Part shown: piece after piece, positions 50,831 to 63,134 of the stretch
Position numbering within the stretch: the stretch's first letter is position 1
Layout: each line of letters begins with the position of its first letter
Source: Moringa oleifera
Taxonomy: Eukaryota > Streptophyta > Magnoliopsida > Brassicales > Moringaceae
Direction of reading: 5' to 3'
DNA: 64,000 bases
NCBI GenBank assembly: GCA_021397835.1
Contig: JAJFZO010000407.1
Span: 3,100,001 to 3,164,000 of the forward strand
The notes under the pieces: generated by a model
Seen by the model: only the letters and a program-made list of their open reading frames with translations
What the model was told of the DNA's origin: nothing
Databases searched by the model: none
Program-made: the position numbers and the translations under genes

Positions 50831-53800
50831 CTTTCCATTACCCTTAGTTTCATTCTTTATCTAAGACCCAATAAAAATAAATATAAAAATCAAAATTATT
50901 CATTTTTTAAATTTTAAAATTAATAAAATTATATTTTAATTATTTTAATTATAAAAATATATTTATTATTAAAATAATCAAAATATTTTATTTTAAATTT
51001 ATTACTTAAATTTAAATAATTTTTAATAAAATATATAAAATTTTAATGATATGAAAATAAAAATATATTTAGATATTAAAAATTATTATATTTTTATAAT
51101 GATAATTCCAATATTTTTTATATTTGTAAAAAGTTTTAAATTAAAATTTTGAATTATATAAAATTTTTAATATAAATTTAAAATTTTTAATAAAATTTAA
51201 ATTAAAACCAAATAAAAATATTCCAAATTCAATTCTCTTCATTAAAGAATATGTAAAAATAAAAAAAATTAAGGTAAATGTCATTTAAAACCTTAAGTTT
51301 TACCTTCTATCCTATCAAACCTTTACTTTTAAAAAATATCTAAACAAATCTTAGTATTTTAATTTTGTCAAAATTAAACCTCGTTAAAAAATTTAAATAT
51401 TAAAAATATTTAAATTAGAGAGATTTTACAACGAATTTTGACTTATAATTTTTTATAGATGTAATAAAATATTTAAGTTATCATCATAAAAAAATTCAAA
51501 ATTTTTTAAGTACCAAAAATATTTTTCTTAAAAAATATACCATCAAAAATTTAAAAAATTCATAAAAAATAGTTAATTAGTTAAAAAAATTTTAAATTTT
51601 AAGAATAAAATTAAAATAAAGTGTCAAATCTATTTAATAAGTTTTTAATTATTTTTAACAATGAAAATATTATTAATTTTTTATAATTATTTTGAGTCAA
51701 GTTTAATTTGGACAAAATTAATAAATTAGGATCTGTTTGGATATATATTGAAAGTTAATGTTTGATTTGATAAAGAGCATTAAACTTAAAGTTTTAAATG
51801 ATATTTATCCAAAAAATTAATATTTACTAGTAAATATATATATATATATATAAAGTAGAATGACGTATGTGCCCTCATTGAAGCAGTGTAGTACTCAGGT
51901 GAACACAAGAGCATACGCTTCTTGGATTTCACAACAGCATGAGTTGCTTTCATGGTTTTAGGAAAATGGTTAAGAGACAACATCCCGAAAGCCAATACCT
52001 GTTTGATTGTTTCATGTTTAGAATTACAACCATTTACTTACCCCCACTATATTATAAAACCTTAATCTTTCAACTGTTTATGTCCAAACCCAAATTCAAA
52101 CTGTTTACTGCAATATGTGTAATGCAATTTGGTGGCTTGCTTTTCGATTTTCTAATTTCCCATTTTCCTATAATAATTAATAAATTGTATTTTTACAATA
52201 TTTAATTAAATCTTTTTTATAGATTTAATTATTATTTTTGCATCAAATTAAAGCATTAAATAAGGGAAATTGAAGTGGCAAAAGGGAAATGAAGTGGTGT
52301 GTGACCACTTGTAGTTTAATCCACAAGAGCTTTCAAGTTGAGGTGTAACCCATCCTAAATGAAGTTTTATTTGTCACAATCTAGCCTGTCCAGAGACCAT
52401 AATTTGGATTTTTTTTTCCTTCTATGATATCGACACATAATTAAGACATCCAATAGTTTCAATGTAAAATTGTTTGTTATTTTTATTTATTTTTTAAACT
52501 ATTAAAAATAGTAATATGGGAGATTAAACATTTGATATCGTAAAGGAAGTTCTTAAAGCCGCATTAGTTAACTCATTTGGTTGATTTTTGTTTCTCCGAT
52601 GTCAGGTGACTAGGGAACAGATAATCAAATGATGCTTCCACCAACAAATTAAAATTTATCAGTTTAATCACCCCAAAAATTTCTCTGCTTGGGATCCAGT
52701 TCCTACAGTGAACATCAAATTGATGGGTCTCCATGGTTTTAAAGGCATCAATGGGGCGAGATTTATAGATTAATGAGGAAAGGTTGAGTTAAATCAAGTT
52801 GATGATCATGGCCACAGTTCACAATGCCACTAAGATTAGTTTAATACAAGTGGCCGCTGCTGGCTTAAGGTATGTGATTAAGATAATTGAATTGTCAATA
52901 GAACAATAAGCGAAAAAGGTAATATAAGGTTAGGTTGGAAGATGAAATAGCTCAACTTGCATTAAGATTAGAAGATTGAAGGGCTTAAAGTTAATGTTGT
53001 TATTATTTTAAAATTTTGGCTTTTTGAATGATTGAGAGGATACCATGAAATTAGAGACCCCCACTCATAAATTGAGAGGGACAACCAGTGGACCAAATAG
53101 CTAATGTCGCTTTGAAAGTTGAAGGTCATTCATAATTTGGTCCGAAAAAGTTAACTCTGCATCTTAAACACAATTTGACGAAACAGAAAATGATACGGAG
53201 AATTGTCTGTAGAAGTTAATAACTGTACTTATTGTGTGATATTTGTCCCTAAACTGAAAATTTTGCATGTTGAACCATCTTAACTTCGGTAAGAAAACTA
53301 TTGCAGTTTCTGATCGATTTAAACACATCAAACTTAAAAACTCAGCTTTTTATATAGTTTTCAGTCTGCTTTTATCAAGAGAATTATTATAGCTTTCGAT
53401 TAATTTGAATATAAACTACTCCAACATTGTTTAGCATACCCTTGCCGATCTCACTTGCATGTATGATCTTAAACTAGTCACATTTTTAGCGTGTGATATC
53501 CCCATTGACCCATTTAAGTGTATTGGGCCTAAGCACAGTACCGGACACGTCATTAAGCCCTTAATGTTGGCAGATATAACTAAGGGGATTAAACATGGAT
53601 TACTGTTAAGGGCCCACATATGTCAGTAAGTGGACTCTACTTATTATTCCTCTTCTTGGGTAAAACAGTTCCAGCATGTTGGGTTTCAGGATTATTAGGC
53701 CGTAGATTTGCACAATTTTGCCTGCAGTAACACTAGAGGCAGTTTTACTCACCTAAAACGCTTCAAAGTCACAAATTGAACGCTGGGCTGGCAGCTCACA

Positions 53801-54480
53801 GCATAAAAATGAACCCAAGAGGCCAGTTTTGCAGGTTGAAAAAATTTCTACTAGTTTAGGCATTACGTTCTGATAATGCTAAGAGAGCTGACACCCGGAG
53901 AAAAAGCTGGGTGCGAGGTTCCCGCCAATAGCCTGGGAGTACATAGAGATGTCATGCATTCTCCAATTGGAAGTAAAAATTGTTACTCAGTCTGTGTTAG
54001 GTGAGATCATTAACTTACTTTCTTTTGTTCTTCCTACTATCAAATTGAAGACAATCCCTAGAGGTCGCATGTTGAAAGAAGTTCAACTGAAAATTTTCTT
54101 TTGGAAAAATTCAGCCGACATAGACAAAGGACAATGACCGGACAGTCCTTAGTGCACTCTTGGTGTCCTTGGACCTCCTTAAAAAAATACAATACTGAGA
54201 TAAGAAGCTAACATACAGTCTCACCATTTGAGATACTGGGAGAGTACAGTACTGGTGGCCAAGCTCTAACAAGAGATCTTTCACAAACCAAAATTTGGTG
54301 ACAGAGATGTGGCAAAGGCTCATCTCAGGTTTCACATTGCTCCACAAAAATTCAATAAATTCCTTAAATATACTACAAAGCAAATGCATGATTGATCAAA
54401 ACATAAGTTTATAATGTAATTAAAGTCTAAGCTCCAAAACTGAAAACCATAGCAATATCACGGAGATACTAACTTGACCG
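50831..54480. other. Intergenic region, AT-rich then mixed
   Basis: 50860-51740 is extremely AT-rich and contains a copy of the AT-rich repeat (51270-51735). 51830-52260 has an (AT)n run and short unassigned frames. 52260-54480 is of mixed composition with no recognisable gene. TGTGATATCCCC at about 53493 resembles the start of some plant LTRs, but no partner was found. Confidence 0.45.
51270..51735. repeat. Copy of the dispersed AT-rich repeat
   Basis: It shares an ordered set of blocks with 2480-2870 and 57730-58110: TTAAAAATATTTAAATTA, then a TAATAAAATATTTAA-like block, a CATAAAAAAATT-like block and AAAATAAAGTG. Confidence 0.5.
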
Positions 54481-54705
54481 ACTAAACTCCCTAAATATTT
54501 AGTTCGAATGTGCTAATAAAGGTAATTGTTCGAGCCAGAAAAATGTGACAAAAAGGCAGGAAGGAAAGAAAAATTATCCAAATACTCTGAACTTCACTCA
54601 TTATCATCCCACCTATTATCATCCATGACACAGAATTGCAAAGGAAAACAGATGTCCACCGAAACAAAATATGGTCCAAAAATAACTTCATCTCTAAAAA
54701 CAAAA

Positions 54706-57054
54706 TCACTGGGACACACCAAGCCATTTTGAGAAGTTCTCAAACTCAGTGTAGTCACTGTCTGAGATCATTGTCTGGTACCATGCTTTGCCTGCAGCCC
54801 TGATTGCAGCTGCCTCCTCCTAAAGGAAATGAGAAGAAAACAAAACGCAACTAACAAAATGAATTTCTCAAAACATTGCAATTGTATTTAATCCTGAGCA
54901 TGCAACATACATTGACAAGGAAATTGATAAATAAGCAGCCAAACCATATATAACTAAAGATACAAGATGTAAATACTGTTTGACAAGAAAAATGAGCTTC
55001 TCATACATTCACATGGGATATAGTATATATAAAAAAAAGTTCATCATAACACGCATATCAAGACTATAAAGCATAATAGGCCTCAACATAAAGAAACACA
55101 AAACAAATTTATCAACAAACAAGACAGTACATCTGCACCACATCAATACAAACTGTAACCAACGAGTGAAGAGAACAAGTGGAAAGAATGCATAAGATTT
55201 TTTTTTTCCAAGTTTCCAAACTTTCTTATAAAAACTATTGTGCAATAAATTCAAGAAACACTATTTATACAAAAAGGCTTCTGTTCTATCAAACATATTA
55301 AATCAAAAGGATTAATCTCCCCATATGTTTAAAAAAAAAAAACATAAAGTTGTATACAGCATACTGTAGCTCAGGCCAGATTTTGATCACATAGCACCAA
55401 CTATTGTCACATATAACATCATAAGCATGCAGTGATCATCTTTATGGATCAGATGAGCACCTATGGCCATGAGAAACACATCATTTTCATGAAGAATCAT
55501 AGACATGCCATGGATAAAATTGAATGGACCACCATTATCATATACTGCACATAGAACCAACCTGGCTTCTTATATATAACTAGCAGAAGACAGAAAACTA
55601 AACTCAATGAAACAAGGCATTGTAATTGTAACATACAACAGCCAATTATAAGACACATCAAACTCCTCAACTTCAGAAAATGCAGAACACCAAGCAGCAT
55701 AAGCACTCCACAAGTATGATAGAAGGATATGCTACCAGACTACCAAGCCATTTCTGAATAGCATATTGGTTTCACATTAACAAATAATTTCTAAATCACA
55801 CGACTTAATCCACATTGAAACCAAATCAACAGTATTCAACAATAAAAGAAACTGGTCAATCCTAGGACACAAAACAAACTGCAGCAACACCTGAAAAGAA
55901 ATAGATAAAGCAAAAGTGAGCATAAAAACACCGTCATAATATACCTTCGAAACTGGCTTCCTCTTCTTGTCAAGCTTCTCCTTCTTGGCCTTGACACGCT
56001 GTGCCTCAGCCAAAAGGGACATCCTCCTAGCAGTCTTGGCATAAGGATTGAGCTTCAGCATCACATTAAGGTTCTTAAGTGGGTTCTTCTTCATCGGTGC
56101 CCTCTTGACCTCCTTCTTGATTGGCCTGACAACTGACTGCACCTCATCTGAGTTGATGATCCTAGCCAGGTCAGCATTCACCATCTTCGAACGGGGCAGC
56201 AAATATCCCTTCTTCTTCTGGGAGGGTTTCTCAAAGGTCCCGTAGATGGAGTCCAGCTTCTCAAAAGCTGATTTGGTCCAAATCACAAACCTTCCAAGAT
56301 GCCCACCAGGAGCCAGCTTTAACAGGTTCAGCCTCTCAACATTGGCTACCTCCACCCCTGGGATGTTCCTGAATGCCTTCACCAGCTTAGCACCTTCAGT
56401 CCCGTACACAATCAGGGGTCCTTTGCGGGAAATGTAGCGGCGATTTCTCATCTTACCTTTTCCGGGACGGATTTGGTGGCTGTCCTTGGCCTTCTCGGCA
56501 TCGGCGTAGGCACCGACCTGCTTCAAGACCTTGATGGCAGCCGATGTCTTCTCAACAGACTCAGCAGAGTCGCCGATCACGAGGGGCAGCTCAGGGACTG
56601 ACTCGATCCGGTGGCCCCGGGCCATAACAAGGGAGGGGATAGCAGAGGCGGCGATGGCGGAAACCACAGCGTACCTCTTCTGGTTGACATTGATCTTGCG
56701 GTGCCAGCGGCGCCAGATCTTGGTGGGAGCAAACATGCGGCCGCCACGACACATGTTACCAAAGGCACCCTGCCCGGCACGGTGGGTACCGCCACCAGGT
56801 ACACGGGGGATACGGGAAACTGCACGACCAGTACCCCAGGACTCGGCAGAAGTCTGGTGACCAGCTTTCTTGGAGACGGCGTAGGGCTGGCGGCTATTCT
56901 TGGAGATATTGGAGTGCACAAAGTTGACGATATCAGGTCGGATCGAGGCCTTCATGACATCAGGAAGGGGAACGGTGGGGGTGGAATCAGTAGCCATGTC
57001 ACCCTCCAGTGACTGGACGGACACAAGAGGACGGACGGCGGCTACCGCGGCCAT
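54706..57054 (-). CDS. RPL4: 60S ribosomal protein L4 (uL4), two exons
   Basis: Exon 1 is 57054-55945 (370 codons) and exon 2 is 54819-54706, joined in phase 0, giving 407 residues, the normal plant length. The protein is part of the large cytosolic ribosomal subunit and its long loop reaches the peptide exit tunnel. Visible: [20 protein letters not shown] start; the loop [20 protein letters not shown]; the core [20 protein letters not shown]; the basic C-terminal part ending KKRKPVSK, then [20 protein letters not shown] and the end FSKWLGVSQ. The minus-strand frame reading on past 55945 is intron. The promoter has two telo-boxes and a site II motif, as usual for plant ribosomal protein genes. 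The exon is GC-richer than its surroundings, typical of a highly expressed gene. Confidence 0.97.
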
Positions 57055-57116
57055 GGGTAAAGTATCTTGTGAGGGAGGGAGGGAGGGGGAAGGGGTAGCA
57101 GAGAAGCAACGGGTGC

Positions 57117-57193
57117 TAGGGTTTTGGGTTAAGAGGAAGCCGGTGTGCTCCTAGTGAAGTATTTATATAGTGCGAAATGGAACCGTAGGGTTT
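57117..57193 (-). promoter_or_regulatory. Telo-boxes and TATA box of RPL4
   Basis: AAACCCTA occurs twice on the coding strand, at 57124-57117 and 57193-57186. A TATA box (CTATATAAATA) lies between them at about 57170-57160, which would place the transcription start near 57130. Telo-boxes near the start site are a known mark of plant translation genes. Confidence 0.75.
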
Positions 57194-57287
57194 TTCTTTT
57201 GGAGTGTTTGTGTACAGGTTTGCTCCTGCTCTCTCGCTGGAACGGGCTTTATCCACAGCCACGATTGCTGGATAGTTGGATCGGGCA

Positions 57288-57297
57288 GGCCCATTGG
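57288..57297 (-). promoter_or_regulatory. Site II motif and CCAAT box of RPL4
   Basis: The coding strand reads CCAATGGGCC. TGGGCC is the site II element bound by TCP factors in Arabidopsis ribosomal protein promoters; CCAAT overlaps it. It lies about 120 bp upstream of the TATA box. Confidence 0.6.
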
Positions 57298-57299
57298 CC

Positions 57300-58180
57300 C
57301 CGAATTACTCTGACCATATAGTTAATCAAGTAATACAATTAAAAATTAATTACATTTCAACCAGAATTTACTACTTTCAATTGCACTGTTTTTAAGTAGA
57401 AGGCAAACCACCAGTCTTAGAAAATTATTTATTATTTTTGATCTTCTTTTATTCTGAAATGTTATTCTTTTCCTTCCAAGTGACTTTGGTTACAATTCCA
57501 TGAATTGCTGGTAATCATTGAATAAAATGAGAACTTCCATTGCCAAGATCTCCAGTGTGGTTGGCTAGTCGGTGTTAGGTGAATGCCTTGTCTCTTGTAC
57601 AATACATTATATTAGAACAACTTAAGAAAAAACTTTATTTAAATTAAATTAAAATAAATAAAATAAACTAAATTCACAATAAAATATAAGATAGAAGTTT
57701 TATAAAATTTTAATCTTTTTTTCATGTTATCAATCAAACACATAGTTAAGAAAAGATAAATCGAATTCTAACCTATTAATTTAAATCAAATTAAACCATA
57801 TAAAAAATTCAATAATTAAAAATATTTAAGTTAAAGATCTTTTAACTCAAATTTATTAACAAGTGTCAAAAGATATTCAAATTATTATCACAAAAATTTT
57901 AAAATTTTTTGAGAATTAAAATATATTTTTTAAAATTTAAATTTTAAAATTTTTTAAAAAAATATTGAAAATTTTAAAAAATAACCCAAAATAAAGTAAA
58001 TAATTAATTTTAACAATATATCTTTAATTTTTAATAATTATTTAATTTAAAATATAATTTAAATAAAATTTATAAATCAAAATTTAATTTATCACTTTTT
58101 AAATATAAAACTTTGATTAATAATATAAAATAAACATAAAAATTTTATATAATTTTTACCTCCAATATAACACAAACATG
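57300..58180. repeat. AT-rich spacer with a copy of the dispersed repeat
   Basis: No coding sequence seen. About 57730-58110 aligns in block order with the AT-rich repeats at 2480-2870 and 51270-51735 (TTAAAAATATTTAAGTTA, ATTATCACAAAAATTT, CCCAAAATAAAGTAAA). Confidence 0.5.
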
Positions 58181-60396
58181 TACTTTTAAAATAAAGACAA
58201 AATTACTCGCACAATTATCAATATTAGATAAATGCAATTTTGTAAATGCAGAGAGAGGGTACTGAAGGCAATTAAAGCCATATCTTTTAGTTGGCATCCA
58301 TATGACATGATGCTACAGAAAATGTTTCTGAACATAAAGGCCATCTTTGATCTTCTGTCAGTGGCTTTCAACCCGGATGCTGCATACCCAGAATGATTCA
58401 TCCATGGATGCTGTCCACAGAGGTTAATGTAATTTAGAAAAGAACACGAAGTCAGCACAAAAGGCTAACGTTTTTTTTTTATCACCAGATGACTGAAGAA
58501 TATGAACTCTAAAATCTAAACTTGAATAAGTTATTGTCACAAAAAACCGTAAGAAAATTCAGAAGCAGCTTTGCATTGTAGACAATTCAGGAGGACGTCT
58601 GTTCTTGTCCTCTCTTAATGAGGATATATTAAAGCAAATACAAGCAGAACTGATACTGTCAGGGCACAGATAAGTTAGTGAGGTCCTTAAGATCAGCTAT
58701 TTGTCAAGGAAGCAAGAGATTCAACCTATCAGTTGCCAGAAAGTCTGCATACATGTTTGTGCATTTCCTCAATCCATTTCCAGAGAGCAGACAATGAGGT
58801 TGATGACACAGAACCTTTCTATTCCTTTTCTGGGTGGTAACTATACATAACAAATCATAAGAGGAGGTAAAAAAAAAATGCAATTATGACCAAAAGGTTA
58901 ATCAAACCAGAAGAGAATCACAAAAGATCACAGAAAACAAAGTGAATGAGCCTCTGTTTTTAAATGATATTCCAAACAAAAATAAGCCTACAATGAAGAA
59001 AACCAAATTGCAAGTAAGGCTATCGATAGAGTGGATGATAGAAAGGTCAGCAACTCATCTAGTAGTACATAACTTAGAAAAACAAGGAGAGGACAACTGT
59101 TACAGAAGTGAACAGATACAGAGTTACAAGCTCATCATAGATGAGAAACAAAAAGAAATCATCATCATGGTCATACTGCAGAGGTGTAAAGCACTACATG
59201 TTCAATTTTTCATTGTTTTATTCTTTGTTTTGACATGAAGTGGCAGTGAAACTTAATCCAGAAATTGTTTCCTGAGAGAGAATGACCTAGCATGGAGTGC
59301 AACTGAAGGTGCATTCCTCAACTATTCTGAGGCAATTTTGAATATCATTTTATACAACCAAGCATTACAAAAGACGTGTTAATTGACATAACAAACCTTG
59401 ACAAATTCAGCAGGATGAAAACCCACCAACCCACTTCTCCTTCCCAAAAGGGCATCTCCTTTCCTTTTCTTTAATTGTTAGAAAACAACTCTTTTAAGAA
59501 TCTGATGAATCTCAGACATCCATACAGATTATAGACAAGAAACTTCAGGATGCTTTACAATTTCTATGAATTGCACCACCCATATATAGCATCAGGAAGC
59601 AAATTGTGAACAGCTTTTAGGGTGCAGGTAAACCATTTGCCTAGATTGCCATGATCCATTTCTGCACGTTTAAGTATTCCTACACAAATAATGTTGCATC
59701 ATATAAATTCCCAGTAGCATTTTTTGTCCATAAGAGCGAGATACTCTAATAAAGTACAGGCAGTCATACATTATCTCACCACTTGAAGTGAAAAGATAAA
59801 TCTGGTCTCCTTGCCACATACAAGTTCACATACTGCACATTTAAGGCATCCCTTCTACTATGCCATATAATAAGATCCGCTCACTCACACTACCCCAATA
59901 AGGCGCTACAGTCTTCAGAGGGAAATAATTCTGCATCTTTATCTCCCTGATTTTTCTTTTACTTGACTCCATGTTCCACTAATCAACACTCAGTAATAAT
60001 TTTCAATTTGATCACATACCATGTTCTGATTAAATTTCTAAGATAGAAGGATGTGCTGCAAGTCAACAATGCTTATTTATCTTAAAATTGAAAAGAAATA
60101 ACACTTTCCATGCAAATACGAAGAAACCCATTATTCACTACCAGATGAGAGGTATGGTCAACAAACCTTAGATTCATTATTTCTTTTTAAAGGACAAGTA
60201 ATGTTTACAAGAGATTCAAGCAGAAGGAATGCACAACAGTCACTACAAGTAACAAAGGTGCAAAAACTTGTACCCCAGAATACAAAGAGGAGATTACATG
60301 AAACTCAGAAAATTCCCAAGGTAAAACTAATTATGGTGTTGGAAAATGCTTACTTCAAAACCTTCAGATGCACCATTAACTCAAAGGGTCCTTCTA
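58181..60396. other. Spacer between RPL4 and MED4, including the MED4 3' UTR
   Basis: MED4 reads leftward and stops at 60397, so the right end of this stretch is its 3' UTR. Further left, composition is exon-like in places (58190-58460) but no frame gives a family I can defend. A 98-codon plus-strand frame at 58942-59238 is low-complexity and Lys/Glu/Ile-rich. Confidence 0.4.
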
Positions 60397-61653
60397 TCAA
60401 TCCTCATCTTCAGAGCTTCCCTCATCGCTGCTATAATCGCTGCTATCATCATCCTGATCCAGAATATCCAGTTGAACATGCCTAACCTGTATTGTCTCAG
60501 GTGGCTTATGCAACCCTTGAGGCGGAGCAGGCCGCATTGGCAGATGCTCCTCCATCCTAGGCACCGGAAGTGATTCCAATGGGGGCAAAGTGACCGGGTC
60601 CCCAGGTTTCCATCCAGGAGGAGGCAGGATTGGCAATTCCACAGGCATCCCAGGCTTCCAACCTGACGGTACCATAATGTTTGGAGGGAGCAGACCCTGA
60701 ATAGCTGCCAAATTAGCAAGAGGATTGGCATCCGCAGGCAGTGCAGGCGGTGGTGGCAGCTCAATGATGGCCTCAATGGTTTTCTCCTTACTCTGTGTCG
60801 TTTTAGGCAAACCAACATCGAGATCAGCAAAGTTGTATAGCTGAGAAGCCCGCATTTGCTCCTCTTGAGGAGCAGGCGGCAATGCCCCACGTAGAGGGCC
60901 CTGCCCAGCACCAAACTCCGGCGGTGCAAAAGTCGTATAACTAATCTTATGAGCATAAGACAATATATCCGATAAATTCAGCTGAGAAGCAACTGTGGTG
61001 GTGGAAGAAGACCCATCTTCATCTTCTCCACAGTCCCCACTCGCTCGGACTCCTTTGGGTCTCCGATAATCGGAATAATCGTCCACGAGAATGTCAAGAA
61101 CCCGCTCCGCCTCCTTAAGCTTGTTGGAGAAGGCGAGTAGAGAGACATCTTTGGACCTGATTTCGTCGGCAATCTTCTGCCTGGCATCTTGGAGGTCGAG
61201 GATCTCCTGGAGTTCAGTAACGGCCTCGAAGAGCTGAGTCTGGAGAGAATTGAAGAGAGAAAGAATTTCCTTTGTGGAGGAAGGGGAGGACTCGAGAGAT
61301 GGAGGGGGCAACAGTTGGGATTGAGAGGAGAGGAAGGTGGGTAAAGAGCCGCGAAAAGCAGAGAGCCAGAGTGCGCGGTTGGGGGGGACCTCGAATAGCT
61401 TGGAGGCCAAGGAGGCCATCTGGAGGAGGAGAGATTGGGCTCTGGGGAGGGGAGGCAGGAGAGGAAGGAGCGTGGAGGAGGTGGTGGTGAAGAGATTTGA
61501 GGAATGGTGCTGCTGTTGCTGTGGTGGCGGTGGCTGCGAAGACGAGGAGGAGGTGGAGGGGAATTTGGGAGGAGCAGGGTTTGGAAGAGAAGGTGAATTT
61601 GGGTTCGTCAGACCAAGCCTTGCCGGCGACTGTACTATTTGATGTTGTAGCAT
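60397..61653 (-). CDS. MED4: Mediator complex subunit 4 (MED4), single exon
   Basis: An uninterrupted frame of 419 codons gives 418 residues, close to the Arabidopsis protein. MED4 is in the middle module of Mediator, which links transcription factors to RNA polymerase II in the nucleus. The start MLQHQIVQSPARLGLT at 61653 matches the family. An in-frame ATG at 61704 would add 17 residues not seen in relatives. Then come a Ser/Pro/Gln-rich segment (QPPPPQQQQHH), the conserved helical core (NRALWLSAFRGSLP, LFEAVTELQEILDLQDARQK, LVDDYSDYRRPK), the KISYTTFAPPEFGAGQ block, two PSGWKPG/PPGWKPG repeats and an acidic tail of Asp, Glu and Ser. There is no intron in the coding region. Confidence 0.97.
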   Translation of the reverse strand: MLQHQIVQSPARLGLTNPNSPSLPNPAPPKFPSTSSSSSQPPPPQQQQHHSSNLFTTTSSTLLPLLPPLPRAQSLLLQMASLASKLFEVPPNRALWLSAFRGSLPTFLSSQSQLLPPPSLESSPSSTKEILSLFNSLQTQLFEAVTELQEILDLQDARQKIADEIRSKDVSLLAFSNKLKEAERVLDILVDDYSDYRRPKGVRASGDCGEDEDGSSSTTTVASQLNLSDILSYAHKISYTTFAPPEFGAGQGPLRGALPPAPQEEQMRASQLYNFADLDVGLPKTTQSKEKTIEAIIELPPPPALPADANPLANLAAIQGLLPPNIMVPSGWKPGMPVELPILPPPGWKPGDPVTLPPLESLPVPRMEEHLPMRPAPPQGLHKPPETIQVRHVQLDILDQDDDSSDYSSDEGSSEDED

Positions 61654-62672
61654 TTTCTGATCAATTTTCCTTTCCGTTTGTTTACCGGCGAGATCTAGGA
61701 ACAAGAAGACTACAGTAAGTGTCTATTATCGAGGGTCTTACCATCTGGAGATAAACTGCGCGAAAAGCCCCAAATTATGGAAAACAGTCAGGATTTAAAC
61801 CGAAAACAAAAATCCCTACCTATTGTTTAAGTGAGTTTGGCTCATCTTAATTCGATTTGAAGATTTTAACCTTGACAGAGTGAACTCGAGTACCCGGTCT
61901 AGCAAGTCAGCAGCACGCAATCTTCTGGCTTAAAAGAAGTGTGCTTCTTATCTGAGCTGTACGGTGTGAAAGAATTATTCAGCTGACATGAGCTGTAGTA
62001 AAAGGAATTATCTAGTTGATTTGAATTGCACCGGGAGGAATTATCTTATTGATATCAATTGCATTAGAAAAAGAAATCCTGATTTTTGAGATATTTTGAA
62101 AAAAAGTTAATCTATAATAAGTTAATCAAATAAATAAGTAAAAATTATATATTTATTAATAAAAAAATTACGAAAATATTATTTTATCTTCTTGCAAAAA
62201 TACTCACAGTGGAATGAAAGATCTTGATCTTTGCCTAAAAGCCATTAAACAACTTCCTGTTTTTTCTTTTTTTCTTTTCTTGAAGGGGTCAAGGTTTGAA
62301 TTGCCCGCAACAAGGTCCTCTCTGCTAATCGGCTACTCCCCTACATGAACATGCTATCAATTGCAAAGGGTCTTAGGCTTCACTTGCCGCCATTTTTGGT
62401 TTACTAGAAACTTCATGGTAAACACTACAATATTTTGTTACAGAACATGAGTTGGGAGATCTGATTGAATCATAGAAAGAAAACAAATGTCTGCATTGCG
62501 TACATAACAAGGTGTGTAAATGACAACACAGTTTGATAAGAAGATACACTATATTCACAAGTCAGAAGCATATCACTTACAGAGTTTATTTGAAGGCTCA
62601 TTGTTACAGTACTTAGGGGTAATGAGTAACTGCAGTTAGATAGTGTCAATTTTTCCAACAATGAAACAGCCA
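61654..62672. other. MED4 leader/promoter and spacer
   Basis: 61654-61760 is the MED4 leader and core promoter region. 62050-62200 is AT-rich. 62210-62672 has no recognisable gene, apart from being just downstream of the possible terminal exon at 62673. Confidence 0.4.
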
Positions 62673-63134
62673 TTAGACTGATCTGGGAGTTAAAGTATAC
62701 ACAGATTTCTGGTTGAAAGCAAAATCCACAGAAATGACAAATCCACCGAGGTCATATGTGATCAAAACAGACCCAAAATTCAGTGGAAAACCTTTCATCC
62801 ACTCAGCATAGTCTGACATTCTCTTCATGGCAGCAACAGTAAGTCTGCAAACCTACAAAAATCCATGTGCTCTGTGCAAGACCCATTAGGCAATTTCAGT
62901 TCATGTACCAATTCCAACTGTCAGCCATTAATTGTAGTCGGAGATCTTAGAAATGAAAGTGAAGAACAAAGAAACCACGCAAATTGAAATATAAGAGAAT
63001 AATAACATACTTGTCAGCAAATAATATGCAACAAAAGCTTAACACAGTAAATTGTTTATCTGGCTCTTGGCAACAGCTCCTGCACTAACTCCCACTGTTT
63101 TGTTGTTGATGTCATATGATGACAGGACCTTCCG
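62673..63134 (-). CDS. Possible last two exons of an unrecognised gene
   Basis: Two minus-strand segments join with matching phase. 63134-63046 follows an acceptor TTGTTCAG and encodes RKVLSSYDINNKTVGVSAGA and nine more residues, ending in two bases of a Leu codon before a GTGTTAAG donor. 62844-62673 follows acceptor TTTGCAG and encodes TVAAMKRMSDYAEWMKGF, then PLNFGSVLITYDLGGF, ending with TAA at 62675-62673. The products look like real protein sequence, but I do not recognise the family. Earlier exons would lie further right or beyond the window. It could be a pseudogene remnant. Confidence 0.4.

Noticed and set aside
53484..53630. Solo LTR beginning TGTGATATCCCC
   Set aside because: No matching end, partner copy or target duplication was found.
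55777..55944. RPL4 reading on past 55945 to a stop at 55777
   Set aside because: The conserved C terminus (FSKWLGVSQ) is in a second exon at 54819-54706 and a clear donor is at 55944.
56531..57154. Several plus-strand frames across RPL4
   Set aside because: They arise from the GC-rich codon use of RPL4 on the other strand.
58186..58458. Possible C-terminal piece of a calcium-dependent or related protein kinase (QHPWMN, then ALIAFSTLS)
   Set aside because: The resemblance is limited to a few residues; the rest of the frame does not follow the family.
61654..61704. Upstream in-frame start for MED4
   Set aside because: It adds 17 residues before the conserved MLQHQIVQ start; more likely leader.
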